Shown: positions 1-9,892, counted from the stretch's first letter. The stretch: 64,000 bases of DNA from CAVZBT01 sp963773605 (GCA_963773605.1 CAVZBT010000005.1:372001-436000), one strand, 5' to 3'. A program made the numbers and translations. Notes: generated by a model from the sequence alone, not told the origin.

Positions 1-1
1 T

Positions 2-121
2 GACGAGGTGCGGGACGAAATCCGCTCCCGCATCTACGAGCAGAAGTTCAACCCGGAGCTCGAGCGTTTCATCGCCCAGCTAAAAGAAGACGCTTATATC
101 CAGATCTTCGCCGATAAGTAA
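2..121 (+). CDS. C-terminal end of a SurA/parvulin-type peptidyl-prolyl isomerase (truncated by window)
   Basis: Only the last 39 codons and the TAA stop are in the window. They read as a charged helical tail (DEVRDEIRSRIYEQKF, then a segment ending QIFADK). Tails of the form E-x-x-LR-x-R-x-YEQKF are common at the end of periplasmic SurA/PpiC-like foldases, where this helix packs on the N-terminal chaperone domain. The isomerase domain itself lies outside the window, so the call rests on this short stretch and is tentative. No T-tract terminator follows; a 112-nt nested hairpin lies about 60 bases downstream. Confidence 0.5.
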   Translation, partial: DEVRDEIRSRIYEQKFNPELERFIAQLKEDAYIQIFADK

Positions 122-178
122 GGCAAAGGCTCGCAGGCTTGTCTGATCTGTGGAATTTGAATCGGCTGGGTGTGTTTG

Positions 179-290
179 CCAAGCTCGGTCTCGGATTAGT
201 GCTACATCGCTTCAGAGATCCCTGGCATCGCGGGAAGGGACCGCGAAAAACTCTTTTGCGATGTAACCCCAACTCGAGACCCGAGCTTGG
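179..290. other. Long nested hairpin, candidate structured RNA or inverted-repeat element
   Basis: The arms 179-193 and 275-290 are complementary over about 15 bp with one bulged base. Inside them 203-210 pairs with 258-265 (8 bp), 214-217 with 251-254, and 228-233 with 241-246 around a 7-base loop GAAGGGA. Coaxial stems separated by internal loops suggest a folded RNA rather than a simple terminator; no T-tract follows. A 6S-like RNA is one possibility, but I cannot recognise a family. The remaining gap, 122-178 and 291-607, holds no gene I can support. Confidence 0.45.
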
Positions 291-607
291 ATCACGGGAA
301 ATTACGTTTTGTAATAATGCACTTCTCATGCCACTCGAACGCTCCTCCCGCATCATAGCTGTAAGCCTATAATTTACAGAAAATAGAGCAGAATAGCGGC
401 ACCCCGCCGCACGACTCCGGGTCGAAATGAACAATATTTTGGATATTGGTCGTGGGCTTTTTTGGAGTCGGCGCTTATCTCCGGCTTTGTGAATCTGGAG
501 GGGCCCGGAACCCGCAGGCCGCAGAGCCAACCACGGAAGGCGGGCGCATCACAGGAAATCCGCATTCAGGACCGAGGCCAGGTCCAAGTCACGTCGTGGT
601 CGGAACG

Positions 608-1365
608 TCAGAGAATCTCGTCCAGGTGGGTCGTGAGGATATGGCTGAGTTCAAAAAGGCGGCAGAATCCGTTCCGGACTTTTAGCATCGGGTCCAGGGC
701 GTTGTCTTCTTCTTCGAAACGGGCGGCGATCTGGTCGACCTGGCCGCGCAGATCGGGGTCCGACAGGACGGTGAGAATCTGGGCCATCTCCACGATCCGA
801 TAGAGCGCGTTGACGAATTGCGGCCAGGCGGCCGCAGATGCACCGGCGCCGGCGGCAAAGCGCTGATCGATCTGGCGAATCGCCGTCGTCATCGAGCCAT
901 CCTGGTCGAGCGCCATGGTCATGAGGCTGAGCAGCGGGAACGTGGCGCGCATGGCCGACGCCGAGCGGGTGACCTGGTTCGGGTCATGGGTCGCGATCCG
1001 GACCCGGTCGTCGATTCCGCGGATCAGGGCTTCCGCCGCCTCGTTGCCGACCGTGAACTGGTGGGCCAGCGTATTGGCATGGTTGTAGAGGGTGAAGGTG
1101 GCGTTCACGAGCCGGTCGTCGAAGGACTGCGCCCGCTCGCTCGCCTCGACAAAGTACCCGATGCGCTGTTCGATGAGCGCGCCGGTACTTGCCCTCGCGG
1201 TCCAGGATCAGGGTGAGGGCGCCGATCACTTCGGCGGCATGGTAGGCACCCACGACGATCTGCTCCTCGACGACTCCCCTCGTGCTCCGCATACTGCTCG
1301 AGGTATTGGCGCCAGAGATGCATAAGGTGCGCCCCCGATTTTCCCTGCCCCGGCGGAAAGACCAT
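608..1365 (-). CDS. Unknown all-helical protein, broken by two frameshifts
   Basis: I do not recognise this protein. Reading from the ATG at 1365, three frames join into one product of about 250 residues: an N-terminal part to about 1285 (MVFPPGQGKSG, then a tryptophan- and glutamate-rich helix), a middle part from about 1285 to 1185 containing EEQIVVGAYHAAEVIGAL, and a C-terminal part to the stop containing ALIEQRIGYFVEASERAQSF and ending LTTHLDEIL. The two junctions sit at a GGGG run and at CCGGCG and look like single-base indels. The product is rich in amphipathic helices with no signal peptide, no membrane segment and no catalytic motif I can name. It is transcribed divergently from dusB from a promoter only 7 to 8 bases ahead of its ATG, implying an almost leaderless mRNA. 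A conserved function is plausible because the three parts join seamlessly. Confidence 0.6.
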
Positions 1366-1371
1366 GGGCGG

Positions 1372-1400
1372 ATTATCCCTGCAACACGGTCCAGCCACAA
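1372..1400 (-). promoter_or_regulatory. Sigma-70-like promoter of the 608-1365 gene
   Basis: On the minus strand TTGTGG (1395-1400) and GATAAT (1372-1377) are 17 bases apart. The -10 box ends 6 bases from the ATG at 1365, so the transcript would start at or next to the start codon. It overlaps the divergent dusB promoter region. Confidence 0.5.
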
Positions 1401-1404
1401 CTGC

Positions 1405-1410
1405 TATAAT
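1405..1410 (+). promoter_or_regulatory. Perfect -10 box of dusB, leaderless arrangement
   Basis: TATAAT lies 9 bases upstream of the dusB ATG at 1420, leaving no room for a ribosome binding site. The -35 region (about 1381-1387) is weak. This predicts a leaderless dusB mRNA. Confidence 0.5.
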
Positions 1411-1419
1411 CTTTTCCCC

Positions 1420-2394
1420 ATGTTCAGGATCCGCCGCGTCGAGATCGACCCCCCGCTGGTCCTTGCGCCCGTGGCCGGTCACACGGACACGCTCTTCCGT
1501 CAGGCCGTCAAGGCGCTCGGCGGGTGCGGGCTGGTGGTCTCGGAACTGGTCAGCACGGAAGGGATGACCCGCAACCATGGGCGGACGCTGCACCTGACCC
1601 GCTTCGAGGAATCCGAACGTCCCGTTTCCATCCAGATTTTTGGCTCTGACCCCGCCCGGATGGCGGAATCGGCCCGGATAGTCGAGGAGATGGGGGCGGA
1701 CATCGTCGACATCAATCTTGGCTGCCCGGTCAAGAAAGTCGTGAAGCAGGGCGGAGGGAGCAATTTGCTCCGGGATCTGCCGCTGCTGGAGGGGATCTTC
1801 AAAGCCGTGCGCTCCGCCGTCACGATCCCGCTGACCGTCAAGATCCGCAGCGGCTGGGATCGGAGCAGCGTCAACGCCGTCGAGGTGCTGAAGCTGGCCG
1901 AGGCGTGCGGCGTCGAAGCTCTTGCGATTCACGGCCGTGCGCGCTGCGATCTGTTCGCGGGACGGGCCGATTGGTCGGTGATCGCGCGGGTCAAGGAGCA
2001 GGCGAAGATCCCGATTATGGGTAACGGCGACGTCTTCTCGCCGGCCGATGCGGCACGGATGTTCCGCGAAACCGGGGTCGACGGGGTAATGATGGGGCGG
2101 GGGGTCCTGGCCAACCCGTGGCTGATCCGCCAATGCCACGATTACCTGGGGGGGAGCGCGGTCACCGCGGTGACGGTCGCGCAGAAGGGGCGCTTCATCC
2201 TCGACTTTCTCCGCCGGGTGGAGCGCGAGGTGCCACCGCCGGTCGCGCTCGGCAAAATGAAGAAGATGGGCGGATACCTCACCAAGGGTATACCGGAGGG
2301 CGCGCAGCTGCGCGACCGCATCCACGGCGCCCACAGCACCGCCGAACTCCTCGGCGCCCTGGAGCACTACTTCCTGACTACACCCTGCGACTGA
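1420..2394 (+). CDS. dusB: tRNA-dihydrouridine synthase (DusB family)
   Basis: FMN- and NADPH-dependent reduction of uridines in the D-loop of tRNA. The product of about 324 residues matches the Dus TIM barrel: an N-terminal APVAGHTDTLFR segment (flavin site), NLGCPVKKVVKQGGG with the catalytic cysteine, KIRSGWD, AIHGRARCDLFAG and GNGDVF, then MGRGVLANPW near the phosphate-binding end. The frame is open upstream, but residues before MFRIRRVEID do not resemble the family, so the ATG at 1420 is chosen. A perfect TATAAT lies 9 bases ahead of it. In many proteobacteria dusB precedes fis; here the next gene is convergent tatC, so dusB is monocistronic. A GC hairpin follows at 2422-2443. Confidence 0.93.
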   Translation: MFRIRRVEIDPPLVLAPVAGHTDTLFRQAVKALGGCGLVVSELVSTEGMTRNHGRTLHLTRFEESERPVSIQIFGSDPARMAESARIVEEMGADIVDINLGCPVKKVVKQGGGSNLLRDLPLLEGIFKAVRSAVTIPLTVKIRSGWDRSSVNAVEVLKLAEACGVEALAIHGRARCDLFAGRADWSVIARVKEQAKIPIMGNGDVFSPADAARMFRETGVDGVMMGRGVLANPWLIRQCHDYLGGSAVTAVTVAQKGRFILDFLRRVEREVPPPVALGKMKKMGGYLTKGIPEGAQLRDRIHGAHSTAELLGALEHYFLTTPCD

Positions 2395-2421
2395 CAGCGC
2401 TGTGAAGTGCGGCGGCTTTTG

Positions 2422-2443
2422 GGTCGGCGCCTGGGCGCCGACC
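2422..2443. terminator. GC-rich hairpin between convergent dusB and tatC
   Basis: A perfect 9-bp stem GGTCGGCGC / GCGCCGACC with loop CTGG, 27 bases past dusB and 23 before the end of tatC. No T-tract on either strand. It is preceded by TGAAGTGCGGCG (2403-2414), a string also found at the end of the SUF operon. Confidence 0.5.
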
Positions 2444-2466
2444 TTCGGCCAGTGACAGGATATCTG

Positions 2467-3258
2467 CTATTCGAGGCCCTGGGCGCGGCGGCGCCAGCCG
2501 AAAATGGCGGCGATCCCGATACTGATGAGATAGAGGACAACCATCGGGGCGGCCCAGATCACAAGATTGAAGGCATCGCCCGTGGGGGAGAGCATGGCGG
2601 CGGCGGCAACGATGATCACTATGGCGTACGAAAACTTCGACCACAGGAACTTCGCCGACACCAGCCCGAACAACGACAGGAACGCCACGACCACCGGCAT
2701 CTCGAAGACGAGCCCGAAACCGAGAATCATGGTGTTGGTCAGATCCAGGTACTCATCGATCTTGATCACCGGCATGAAGTCCTGGCCGATTTTCAGCAGA
2801 AACCCGTAGGCCTGCGGCAGGACGATGTAATAGCAGAACGCGCCCCCCCCGACAAACAGCAGAACCGACGAGACCAGGAACGGGACGACGTATCGTTTCT
2901 CTTTTCTGTAGAGGCCCGGTGCGATGAACTTCCACACCTCATACAGGGTGAACGGGATCGTCAGAAAGATCCCCGCCAGCATGGCGACCTTGATATAGAG
3001 CGTGAAAGGGTCGGTGGGGTTCGTATAGGCGAGCTTGGTACCCGCGGGGAGAACCTGGGCGATCGGCGCCGAGAGAAACCGGTAGATCTCCTTGCAGAAA
3101 TAAAACGAAGCGACGAATCCTATGCCTACGTAGGTGGCGACCCTGACCAGGCGTTTGCGCAGCTCGTCCAGGTGCTCCAGGAAAGACATCTTGCCGGATT
3201 CTTCTTCCGGCTCGGGCGCTCCCGCCGCCTCCTCCAGCTCTGTAGTCGTACTGGTCAT
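2467..3258 (-). CDS. tatC: Sec-independent translocase subunit TatC
   Basis: Integral-membrane receptor of the twin-arginine pathway, which binds RR signal peptides and exports folded proteins. The 263 residues hold the usual six hydrophobic segments. Family landmarks are an N-terminal MSFLEHLDELRKRL motif, a segment near FYFCKEIYRFLSAPI, and the F-x-FGLVFEMPVVV motif in the second half. The ATG at 3258 overlaps the tatA stop as ATGA, so the two are translationally coupled. The twin-arginine isomerase at 11679-12605 is a likely client. An acidic 20-residue N-terminal extension precedes the core. Confidence 0.95.
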   Translation of the reverse strand: MTSTTTELEEAAGAPEPEEESGKMSFLEHLDELRKRLVRVATYVGIGFVASFYFCKEIYRFLSAPIAQVLPAGTKLAYTNPTDPFTLYIKVAMLAGIFLTIPFTLYEVWKFIAPGLYRKEKRYVVPFLVSSVLLFVGGGAFCYYIVLPQAYGFLLKIGQDFMPVIKIDEYLDLTNTMILGFGLVFEMPVVVAFLSLFGLVSAKFLWSKFSYAIVIIVAAAAMLSPTGDAFNLVIWAAPMVVLYLISIGIAAIFGWRRRAQGLE

Positions 3259-3512
3259 TGAATCTCGTGGGTGCTGACGGAGGCGTCTTTAAGGGTGTCC
3301 GAAGTGTCTTTGAGGACTTCGGACATGGCCTCTTTTTCCTTCTCCAGGCGCACTTCTTCTTCCCAGGTCTGCTTCAGCTCGTTGGACGCCTTCTTGAACT
3401 CGGCGAGGCCCTTCCCCAGGGATTTCCCCAGTTCGGGGAGCTTTCGAGGACCGAATACTATGAGAGCCAACACGAAAATAACTATGATCTCCTGCATTCC
3501 CAAGGAACCCAT
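3255..3512 (-). CDS. tatA: Sec-independent translocase subunit TatA/TatB-like
   Basis: Single-span pore-forming Tat subunit of 85 residues. It has a short N-terminal hydrophobic helix (QEIIVIFVLALIVF), the hinge FGPRKLPELGKSLGKG, then an amphipathic helix (GLAEFKKASNEL) and a charged tail rich in Glu, Lys and Asp. The FGPRKLPELG hinge fits TatA/E; the Glu just before the membrane helix is more TatB-like, so it may serve both roles. It is the first gene of the tatA-tatC pair. Confidence 0.92.
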   Translation of the reverse strand: MGSLGMQEIIVIFVLALIVFGPRKLPELGKSLGKGLAEFKKASNELKQTWEEEVRLEKEKEAMSEVLKDTSDTLKDASVSTHEIQ

Positions 3513-3559
3513 AACCCTACCTCGCTGGTCCTGTGCGAACCATTGTGATTAAATCAAAG

Positions 3560-3587
3560 TCTAAAATAGGGTGGGGGGGGAAGTCAA
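3560..3587 (-). promoter_or_regulatory. Possible tatAC promoter
   Basis: Minus-strand TTGACT (3582-3587) and TTTAGA (3560-3565) are 16 bases apart, about 50 bases upstream of tatA. The spacer contains a run of C residues. The -10 is imperfect. Confidence 0.35.
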
Positions 3588-3592
3588 GCAAG

Positions 3593-3617
3593 CCTGCCTC
3601 GAGGGCCTCGAGGCAGG
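3593..3617. repeat. Perfect 11-bp palindrome between divergent tatA and the S41 protease gene
   Basis: CCTGCCTCGAG (3593-3603), loop GGC, then its exact complement (3607-3617). It lies beside the tat -35 box and 35 bases upstream of the protease -35. It could be a hairpin or a regulator site. Confidence 0.5.
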
Positions 3618-3651
3618 TTGCCGGGATTGTTATTGTTGTGACTGCCGTCGC

Positions 3652-3680
3652 TTGTGTGCTGTTTTGCCCCATGATATACT
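3652..3680 (+). promoter_or_regulatory. Promoter of the S41 protease gene
   Basis: TTGTGT (3652-3657), a 17-base spacer, then TATACT (3675-3680). The ATG at 3721 follows with a GGATGGAG Shine-Dalgarno-like stretch at 3703-3710. Confidence 0.6.
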
Positions 3681-3720
3681 CCCTTAGCTTTAATGTAATC
3701 TCGGATGGAGTCAACTCCTT

Positions 3721-5391
3721 ATGAAACATCGTTTTGCGCTGATGGTAGCCCTTGTCGTCGTGATGTCCTCCCTGGTGGGTGGCTTCATGGGCGGCAGCGC
3801 CGCTGCCGTTCCCGAATCAGCCCCGTCGCAGTCGACACCGAATCAATTCTTGAGCGACTTCACCGAAGCTCTCGATATCATCCAGAACAATCACGTCGAC
3901 AAGGTTGGGCCGGACAAGCTCGTCTACAGCGCCATCAAGGGGATGCTCCGCGCCCTGGACCCGCATTCCAGCTTTTTCGAGCCGAAGGAGTTTTCCCGCC
4001 TGACGGAAGAGCAGCACAGCAAGTATTACGGTCTGGGCATCCGGGTGCGGCCTCTTTTCCGCGACCGCGGCCGGGTCGTGATCGTCGAACCTCCTGCCTT
4101 GGGATCGCCGGCCGAACGCCGGGGACTGCGCGCGGGTGATGTCATCACCAAGATCGAAGGGGAATCGATCGACGACTGGACCTCCGACGAAGTCGTCAAC
4201 CATCTGCGCGGACCGCGCGGCACAACCGTCAACATCGTCGTCGAGCGGCCCGGCATCCGGGATCCGCTCCAGCTGAAGGTTGAGCGGGACGAGATCCCGC
4301 TGATCACGGTGCCCTACGCTTTCGAGGTGAAGCCGGGTGTCGGCTACATCAAGATCGACCGCTTCTCCGAATCGACTGCCGACGAACTCGGGAAGAAGCT
4401 GAAGGACCTCGACGCTTCGCGCCTTACCGGCCTTGTTCTGGACCTGCGCGACAATCCCGGGGGCCTGTTGAACCAGGCCATCGAGGTCGCGGACTTCTTC
4501 GTCCCCCGCGGCAACATGATCGTGTCGACCAAGGGGCGGACGGAGGGTTCGGCGCGACCCTACAAGGCACGCAGCCTCGAGAAGGTGCGCGTCCCTCTCG
4601 TCGTACTGATCAACCGGCACAGCGCCAGCGCGTCGGAGATCGTCGCGGGGGCGCTGCAGGATCACGACTGCGCTTTGATCGTGGGGGAGACTAGTTTCGG
4701 CAAGGGCCTGGTGCAGTCGGTCTACAGGCTGGAGAACGAAACCGGGATGGCGCTGACGACGGCCAAGTACTACACTCCCAGCGGCCGCCTCATCCAGCGG
4801 GATTACTCGGGGTCGAGCTTCGAGTACTACTACATGAACGGCGGCAATACCGTTGCGTCCGGCAAGGACCGCGAAACCAAGTACACAGACAGCGGGCGCA
4901 AAGTGCTCGGCGGCGGGGGCATCTCCCCTGATGTCGTTATCCCGATGCGCGAGCTCAACCGGTTCGAAGCCCTGCTGGCCTCGAAGGATATCTTTTTCGA
5001 ATATGCCCGGAGGCTTACCTCCGGGCAGGTGCCGGCCGCCAGCAACATCCAGGTTCCGGTCAAGAGCGACGAGGTGAACACGCCGCCGAGGAACGCCAAG
5101 TCGGCGACCCGTTTCGAGATTACCGACGCGATCATGGAGGATTTCAAACAGTTCCTAAAATCCAAACGTATCGATTTTAAAGACGAAGATGTTCAGAACA
5201 ACGTCGATTACATCAGGCGGCGCATCAAGCAGGAAGTCTTCACGTCGTCCTTCGGGCTCCAGGAGGGTTTCAAGGTAGCCATCCAGGGGGACACGCAGGT
5301 GATGAAGGCCCTTGAGGTCATGCCCGAGGCCAAGTCCCTGATGACGACCGGCCGGGTCACGCCGTCTGCACAAAACCCTGATGTGAAGTAG
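3721..5391 (+). CDS. S41-family C-terminal processing peptidase (CtpA/Prc-like)
   Basis: Secreted serine protease that trims or degrades envelope proteins from their C-termini. Of 556 residues, 1-29 are a signal peptide (KHRFALMVALVVVMSSLVGG). A helical segment and a PDZ domain at about 100-185 follow (GLRAGDVITKIEG), then the S41 core. The catalytic Ser303 lies in SASASEIVAGAL and Lys328 in GETSFGKGLVQS, 25 residues apart as expected for the Ser/Lys dyad. The C-terminal 130 residues form a helical extension ending in a polar tail. A murein transglycosylase starts 18 bases downstream and is probably co-transcribed, which fits a role in wall-linked proteolysis. A good promoter is visible upstream. 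Confidence 0.93.
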   Translation: MKHRFALMVALVVVMSSLVGGFMGGSAAAVPESAPSQSTPNQFLSDFTEALDIIQNNHVDKVGPDKLVYSAIKGMLRALDPHSSFFEPKEFSRLTEEQHSKYYGLGIRVRPLFRDRGRVVIVEPPALGSPAERRGLRAGDVITKIEGESIDDWTSDEVVNHLRGPRGTTVNIVVERPGIRDPLQLKVERDEIPLITVPYAFEVKPGVGYIKIDRFSESTADELGKKLKDLDASRLTGLVLDLRDNPGGLLNQAIEVADFFVPRGNMIVSTKGRTEGSARPYKARSLEKVRVPLVVLINRHSASASEIVAGALQDHDCALIVGETSFGKGLVQSVYRLENETGMALTTAKYYTPSGRLIQRDYSGSSFEYYYMNGGNTVASGKDRETKYTDSGRKVLGGGGISPDVVIPMRELNRFEALLASKDIFFEYARRLTSGQVPAASNIQVPVKSDEVNTPPRNAKSATRFEITDAIMEDFKQFLKSKRIDFKDEDVQNNVDYIRRRIKQEVFTSSFGLQEGFKVAIQGDTQVMKALEVMPEAKSLMTTGRVTPSAQNPDVK

Positions 5392-5409
5392 CTTAGTCAT
5401 ACTACGGCT

Positions 5410-7179
5410 ATGAAGCGGTCCTGGCCCGTTTTCCCGTCCGCAGTTCTTTGCCTGGCGTTGGGCTGTAGCTTTATCTACGGGCAGTCCGATCCCCCGGCCG
5501 TTGCCGCCGTGGCCTCGGGCTCCGCTGAGCGAACCGCCTACCCACGGGCTTCCGGATCCTCTCCTTACATACCCGACACTCCCGACGTGCCGCTTGCAAT
5601 GCTCGAGCTCATGCGCAATGCCCAGCAACGCTATACGGAAGGGTCGAACCTCATCCGGCTGGGGGAGTCCGCCAAGGCCCGGGCGGCCTTCAACAGCGCG
5701 GTCGATCTTCTGCTGCTGGGGGAATGGGATATCGATACCACCCCCGCCCTGAACCAGTTCTTCCAGGACTTGATTCGCCGCATCCAGGAAGACGAGTCGC
5801 GCTACATCACGATCCCGGAATCGACCGAGGAAAAAGCCGAAAACGCCGTGGTCGATGAACTGGACGAGCTCGACCTGATCCCGATCAAGGTCGATCCTTC
5901 GCTCCAGGACGTCGTCGAGGAGGACCTGAAGAATACCCGGTACGACATCCCGGTGACGTTGAACGACAAAGTGCTGAAATCGTTGGATTTCTGGCTCACC
6001 AACGGACGTAAGTTGTTCAACGACGGCCTGATGCGCTCCGGCCGCTACCGGGACATGATTCAGCGGATCTTCCGCGAGGAATCGATTCCGCTGGATGTGA
6101 TGTACCTGGCGCAGGTTGAGAGCCTTTTTAAAACCAATGCCCTGTCCAGGGCGCAGGCGAAGGGGATCTGGCAGTTCGGGAAGTGGACCGCCATCCGGTA
6201 CGGCCTGAAGGTAAACGCCTACGTCGACGAGCGCTCCGACCCGGAGAAATCGACCCGTGCGGCCGCCCGCTACTTGAACGACCTGTATGCGATGTTCAAG
6301 GACTGGAACCTTGTGCTCGCCGCCTACAACTGGGGCGAAGGCAAGGTCCAGAAGCTCATCGACAGGAGCGGGATCAACGATTTCTGGGATTTGATGGACC
6401 TGCGGCGCAATTTCCCGCAGGAAACGAAAAACCATGTCCCGCTGATCATGGCCAGCGTCATCCTCGCCCGCAACCCGGCCAAGTACGGGTTCCCGGTCGC
6501 GCTCGAGGAGCCGCTCGAGTATGGCCTGGTAACCGTTTCCAAATCCATTGACCTGCGCGCTGCCGCAAAGATCCTCAACACGAGCCTCGATCATTTGAAG
6601 CAGTTGAACCCGGCGCTGAGAGGGCTCACGACCCCCGCCGATTACCCCGATTTTGCGCTCAAGGTCCCGGCCGGAACTCCAGCGGATGCCTCGAGTCAGA
6701 TCGCCGCCCTGCCTCCGGTGAAGCTCAGGCCGCCGCCGGAGTATGGAACCGCCAGGCATCGCGTCCGGCCGGGAGAGACCCTGGCCCGGATCGCTTCCCG
6801 GTACCGCGTCTCCGTGGCGGAGCTGCAGCGGCTCAACAACCTGCGCAGCGCCAAGTCGGTGCGGGCGGGCACCTACCTCACGGTGCCGCGGCAGACCGCA
6901 CGAGCCAGAGTCAGCAGTTCAGGCCGGTCCCGCACAAGACTCGCCTCGACCCGGCTCGGGAGCAAGATCAAGAGCACACCGATTCGCAGCACCAGGGTCT
7001 CCTCCGTCAAATCCCCCAAGTCCGCAAGCCCCCCGCCCAAGTCGGCCGCAAAGTCAAAAAACCTGAGCCGCGCCGGCGCGAAAAGCGTCAAAGCATCTGA
7101 GGACGCAAAAAAAGCGGGCGAGGCTACCGCGAAAACACCCCCAGCGAAAAGAAGCGCCGGGCGCGCCGCCTCCCGTTGA
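5410..7179 (+). CDS. mltD: MltD-like lytic murein transglycosylase with LysM
   Basis: Cleaves the MurNAc-GlcNAc bond of peptidoglycan with anhydro-bond formation. The 589 residues start with a signal sequence; ALGC near residue 20 is a possible but imperfect lipobox. A helical acidic linker follows, then the SLT domain at about 210-340: SIPLDVMYLAQVES with the likely catalytic Glu237, AKGIWQF, and LAAYNWGEGKVQKLI. A LysM repeat spans about 450-493 (HRVRPGETLARIASRYRVS). The last 95 residues are an Arg/Lys/Ser/Ala-rich, very basic tail resembling histone H1-type low-complexity sequence, perhaps for anionic cell-wall binding. It starts 18 bases after the S41 protease stop. Confidence 0.9.
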   Translation: MKRSWPVFPSAVLCLALGCSFIYGQSDPPAVAAVASGSAERTAYPRASGSSPYIPDTPDVPLAMLELMRNAQQRYTEGSNLIRLGESAKARAAFNSAVDLLLLGEWDIDTTPALNQFFQDLIRRIQEDESRYITIPESTEEKAENAVVDELDELDLIPIKVDPSLQDVVEEDLKNTRYDIPVTLNDKVLKSLDFWLTNGRKLFNDGLMRSGRYRDMIQRIFREESIPLDVMYLAQVESLFKTNALSRAQAKGIWQFGKWTAIRYGLKVNAYVDERSDPEKSTRAAARYLNDLYAMFKDWNLVLAAYNWGEGKVQKLIDRSGINDFWDLMDLRRNFPQETKNHVPLIMASVILARNPAKYGFPVALEEPLEYGLVTVSKSIDLRAAAKILNTSLDHLKQLNPALRGLTTPADYPDFALKVPAGTPADASSQIAALPPVKLRPPPEYGTARHRVRPGETLARIASRYRVSVAELQRLNNLRSAKSVRAGTYLTVPRQTARARVSSSGRSRTRLASTRLGSKIKSTPIRSTRVSSVKSPKSASPPPKSAAKSKNLSRAGAKSVKASEDAKKAGEATAKTPPAKRSAGRAASR

Positions 7180-7331
7180 TCCATCCGAGAATACCGGAGC
7201 GAGAGGTCGCCTGCCGGCGACGGGGGCGAATCGATTATTGGTGAATCTCTGCAGAACTTTCCGGCCGGGATAATCGTATTAAGTTGAGTGCAAAGGACAA
7301 TCTCTATCCGGTTTGCAGAGAAGGCCCGGAA

Positions 7332-8639
<1,308 letters not shown>

Positions 8640-8640
8640 C

Positions 8641-9892
8641 ATGCGGCTTGCTTCCAATCACCGCGAGAATCTGACCATGGCCATGCAGACCATCATGGCC
8701 CACAAGTTCCGGTCGTTTCTCACGGTGCTCGGCATCATCATCGGGGTCCTGACCGTCATCGTGATCGCCTCGATTCTGACCGGCATGCGGCAGAACATCA
8801 TCACGTTCGTGGAGGAGTTCGGGACAAACAACATCTTCGCGTTCCACCTCGGGATGGGGCCCAATTTCGGACGACGCCCCCGTGAGGAGTGGCTGCGGAA
8901 GCCGCTAAGCGTCGAAGACGCCATGGCCCTGCGAGAGCAATGCCCGTCGGTGCAGGACACGACGTGGGAGGGGATGCCGTGGGAGACGCGGGTGAAGATC
9001 CAGTACCAGAGCAACGTCCTGCGCCAGTTCAATTTTAACGGCGTCCCCGCCAACTATGCCGGCGTGACCAATATCAGGATCGCCGAGGGGCGTTTTTTCA
9101 CCGAACTGGAGGACCTGCACCGGATGAACGTGGTCGTTATCGGCCCGGATGCGCGGCAGGCGCTGTTTCCCATCGTCGACCCGATCGGCAAACAGGTGCT
9201 CATCAACGGTCATCCCTTCACCGTCGTCGGGCACGACCGAAAAGAGCAAGGGCGGGTTCATGGGTGAAGGGAACGAGCGGGACAGCCAGGTCCTGATACC
9301 CTACCAGGCCTTCCACAAGATGATGCCGTGGGAGGACAAGCACTTCATCATGATCCAGGCCAGGGCGGGCATGCTCAAGCTGGCCCTGGACGAGTCGGAG
9401 GGGCTGCTGCGGCGCCGGCGGGGCGTGAAACCGAACGAGACGAGCAATTTCGACCTGAGCACCGCGGACCGTTTCATCCAGCAGTTCGACGCCATCACGG
9501 CCCAGGTCGGCCTGATCGCGATTGCGATCTCCTCGATCGGCCTGCTGGTGGGCGGCATCGGGGTGATGAACATCATGCTGGTGTCGGTCACGGAGCGCAC
9601 GCGCGAGATCGGGGTGCGCAAGGCCATCGGCGCGACACGCCGCGACATCGTGCTCCAGTTCCTGTTCGAGGCGATGACCCTGACGGGGGTGGGCGGGGTC
9701 TTCGGGGTCGTGCTGGCGGTCATCACAAGCTATATCGTCATGGCCCTCGTCCCCTCGCTGCCGGCGGCCATCCCGGCCTGGGCCGTCATCACGGGGTTCA
9801 GCGTTTCGGTCGCCATCGGGCTGCTCTTCGGAGTCTGGCCTGCGCGGAAGGCGGCGCACCTCGATCCCATCGAAGCCCTGCGCTACGAATAG
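8641..9892 (+). CDS. MacB-type ABC transporter permease (second of pair), one frameshift
   Basis: Same architecture as its neighbour: N-terminal helix (FRSFLTVLGIIIGVLTVIVIA), periplasmic core, and C-terminal FtsX domain (IGVMNIMLVSVTERTREIGVRKAIGATRRD) ending LDPIEALRYE. The frame breaks near 9229-9231, where removing one G from GGG joins FTVVG to TTEKSKGGF and restores about 416 residues. This looks like a base-insertion artefact. Homology to the upstream gene suggests an old duplication. Confidence 0.85.

Noticed and set aside
179..290. Rho-independent terminator for the isomerase gene at 1-121
   Set aside because: The hairpin starts 58 bases past the stop, is much too long and has no following T-tract.
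1105..2367. Long minus-strand open frame antisense to dusB
   Set aside because: Composition is a GC-rich shadow (His/Asp/Arg/Pro-rich) and the plus strand encodes an unmistakable Dus enzyme. Only its last part coincides with the real minus-strand gene at 608-1365.
5155..6759. 534-codon minus-strand frame opposite the protease and MltD genes
   Set aside because: Antisense shadow with no motif; both plus-strand genes have strong domain evidence.
7206..7221. GTCGCC-TGCC-GGCGAC hairpin after mltD as a terminator
   Set aside because: Six-bp stem with no T-tract; such short GC palindromes are frequent by chance at this base composition.
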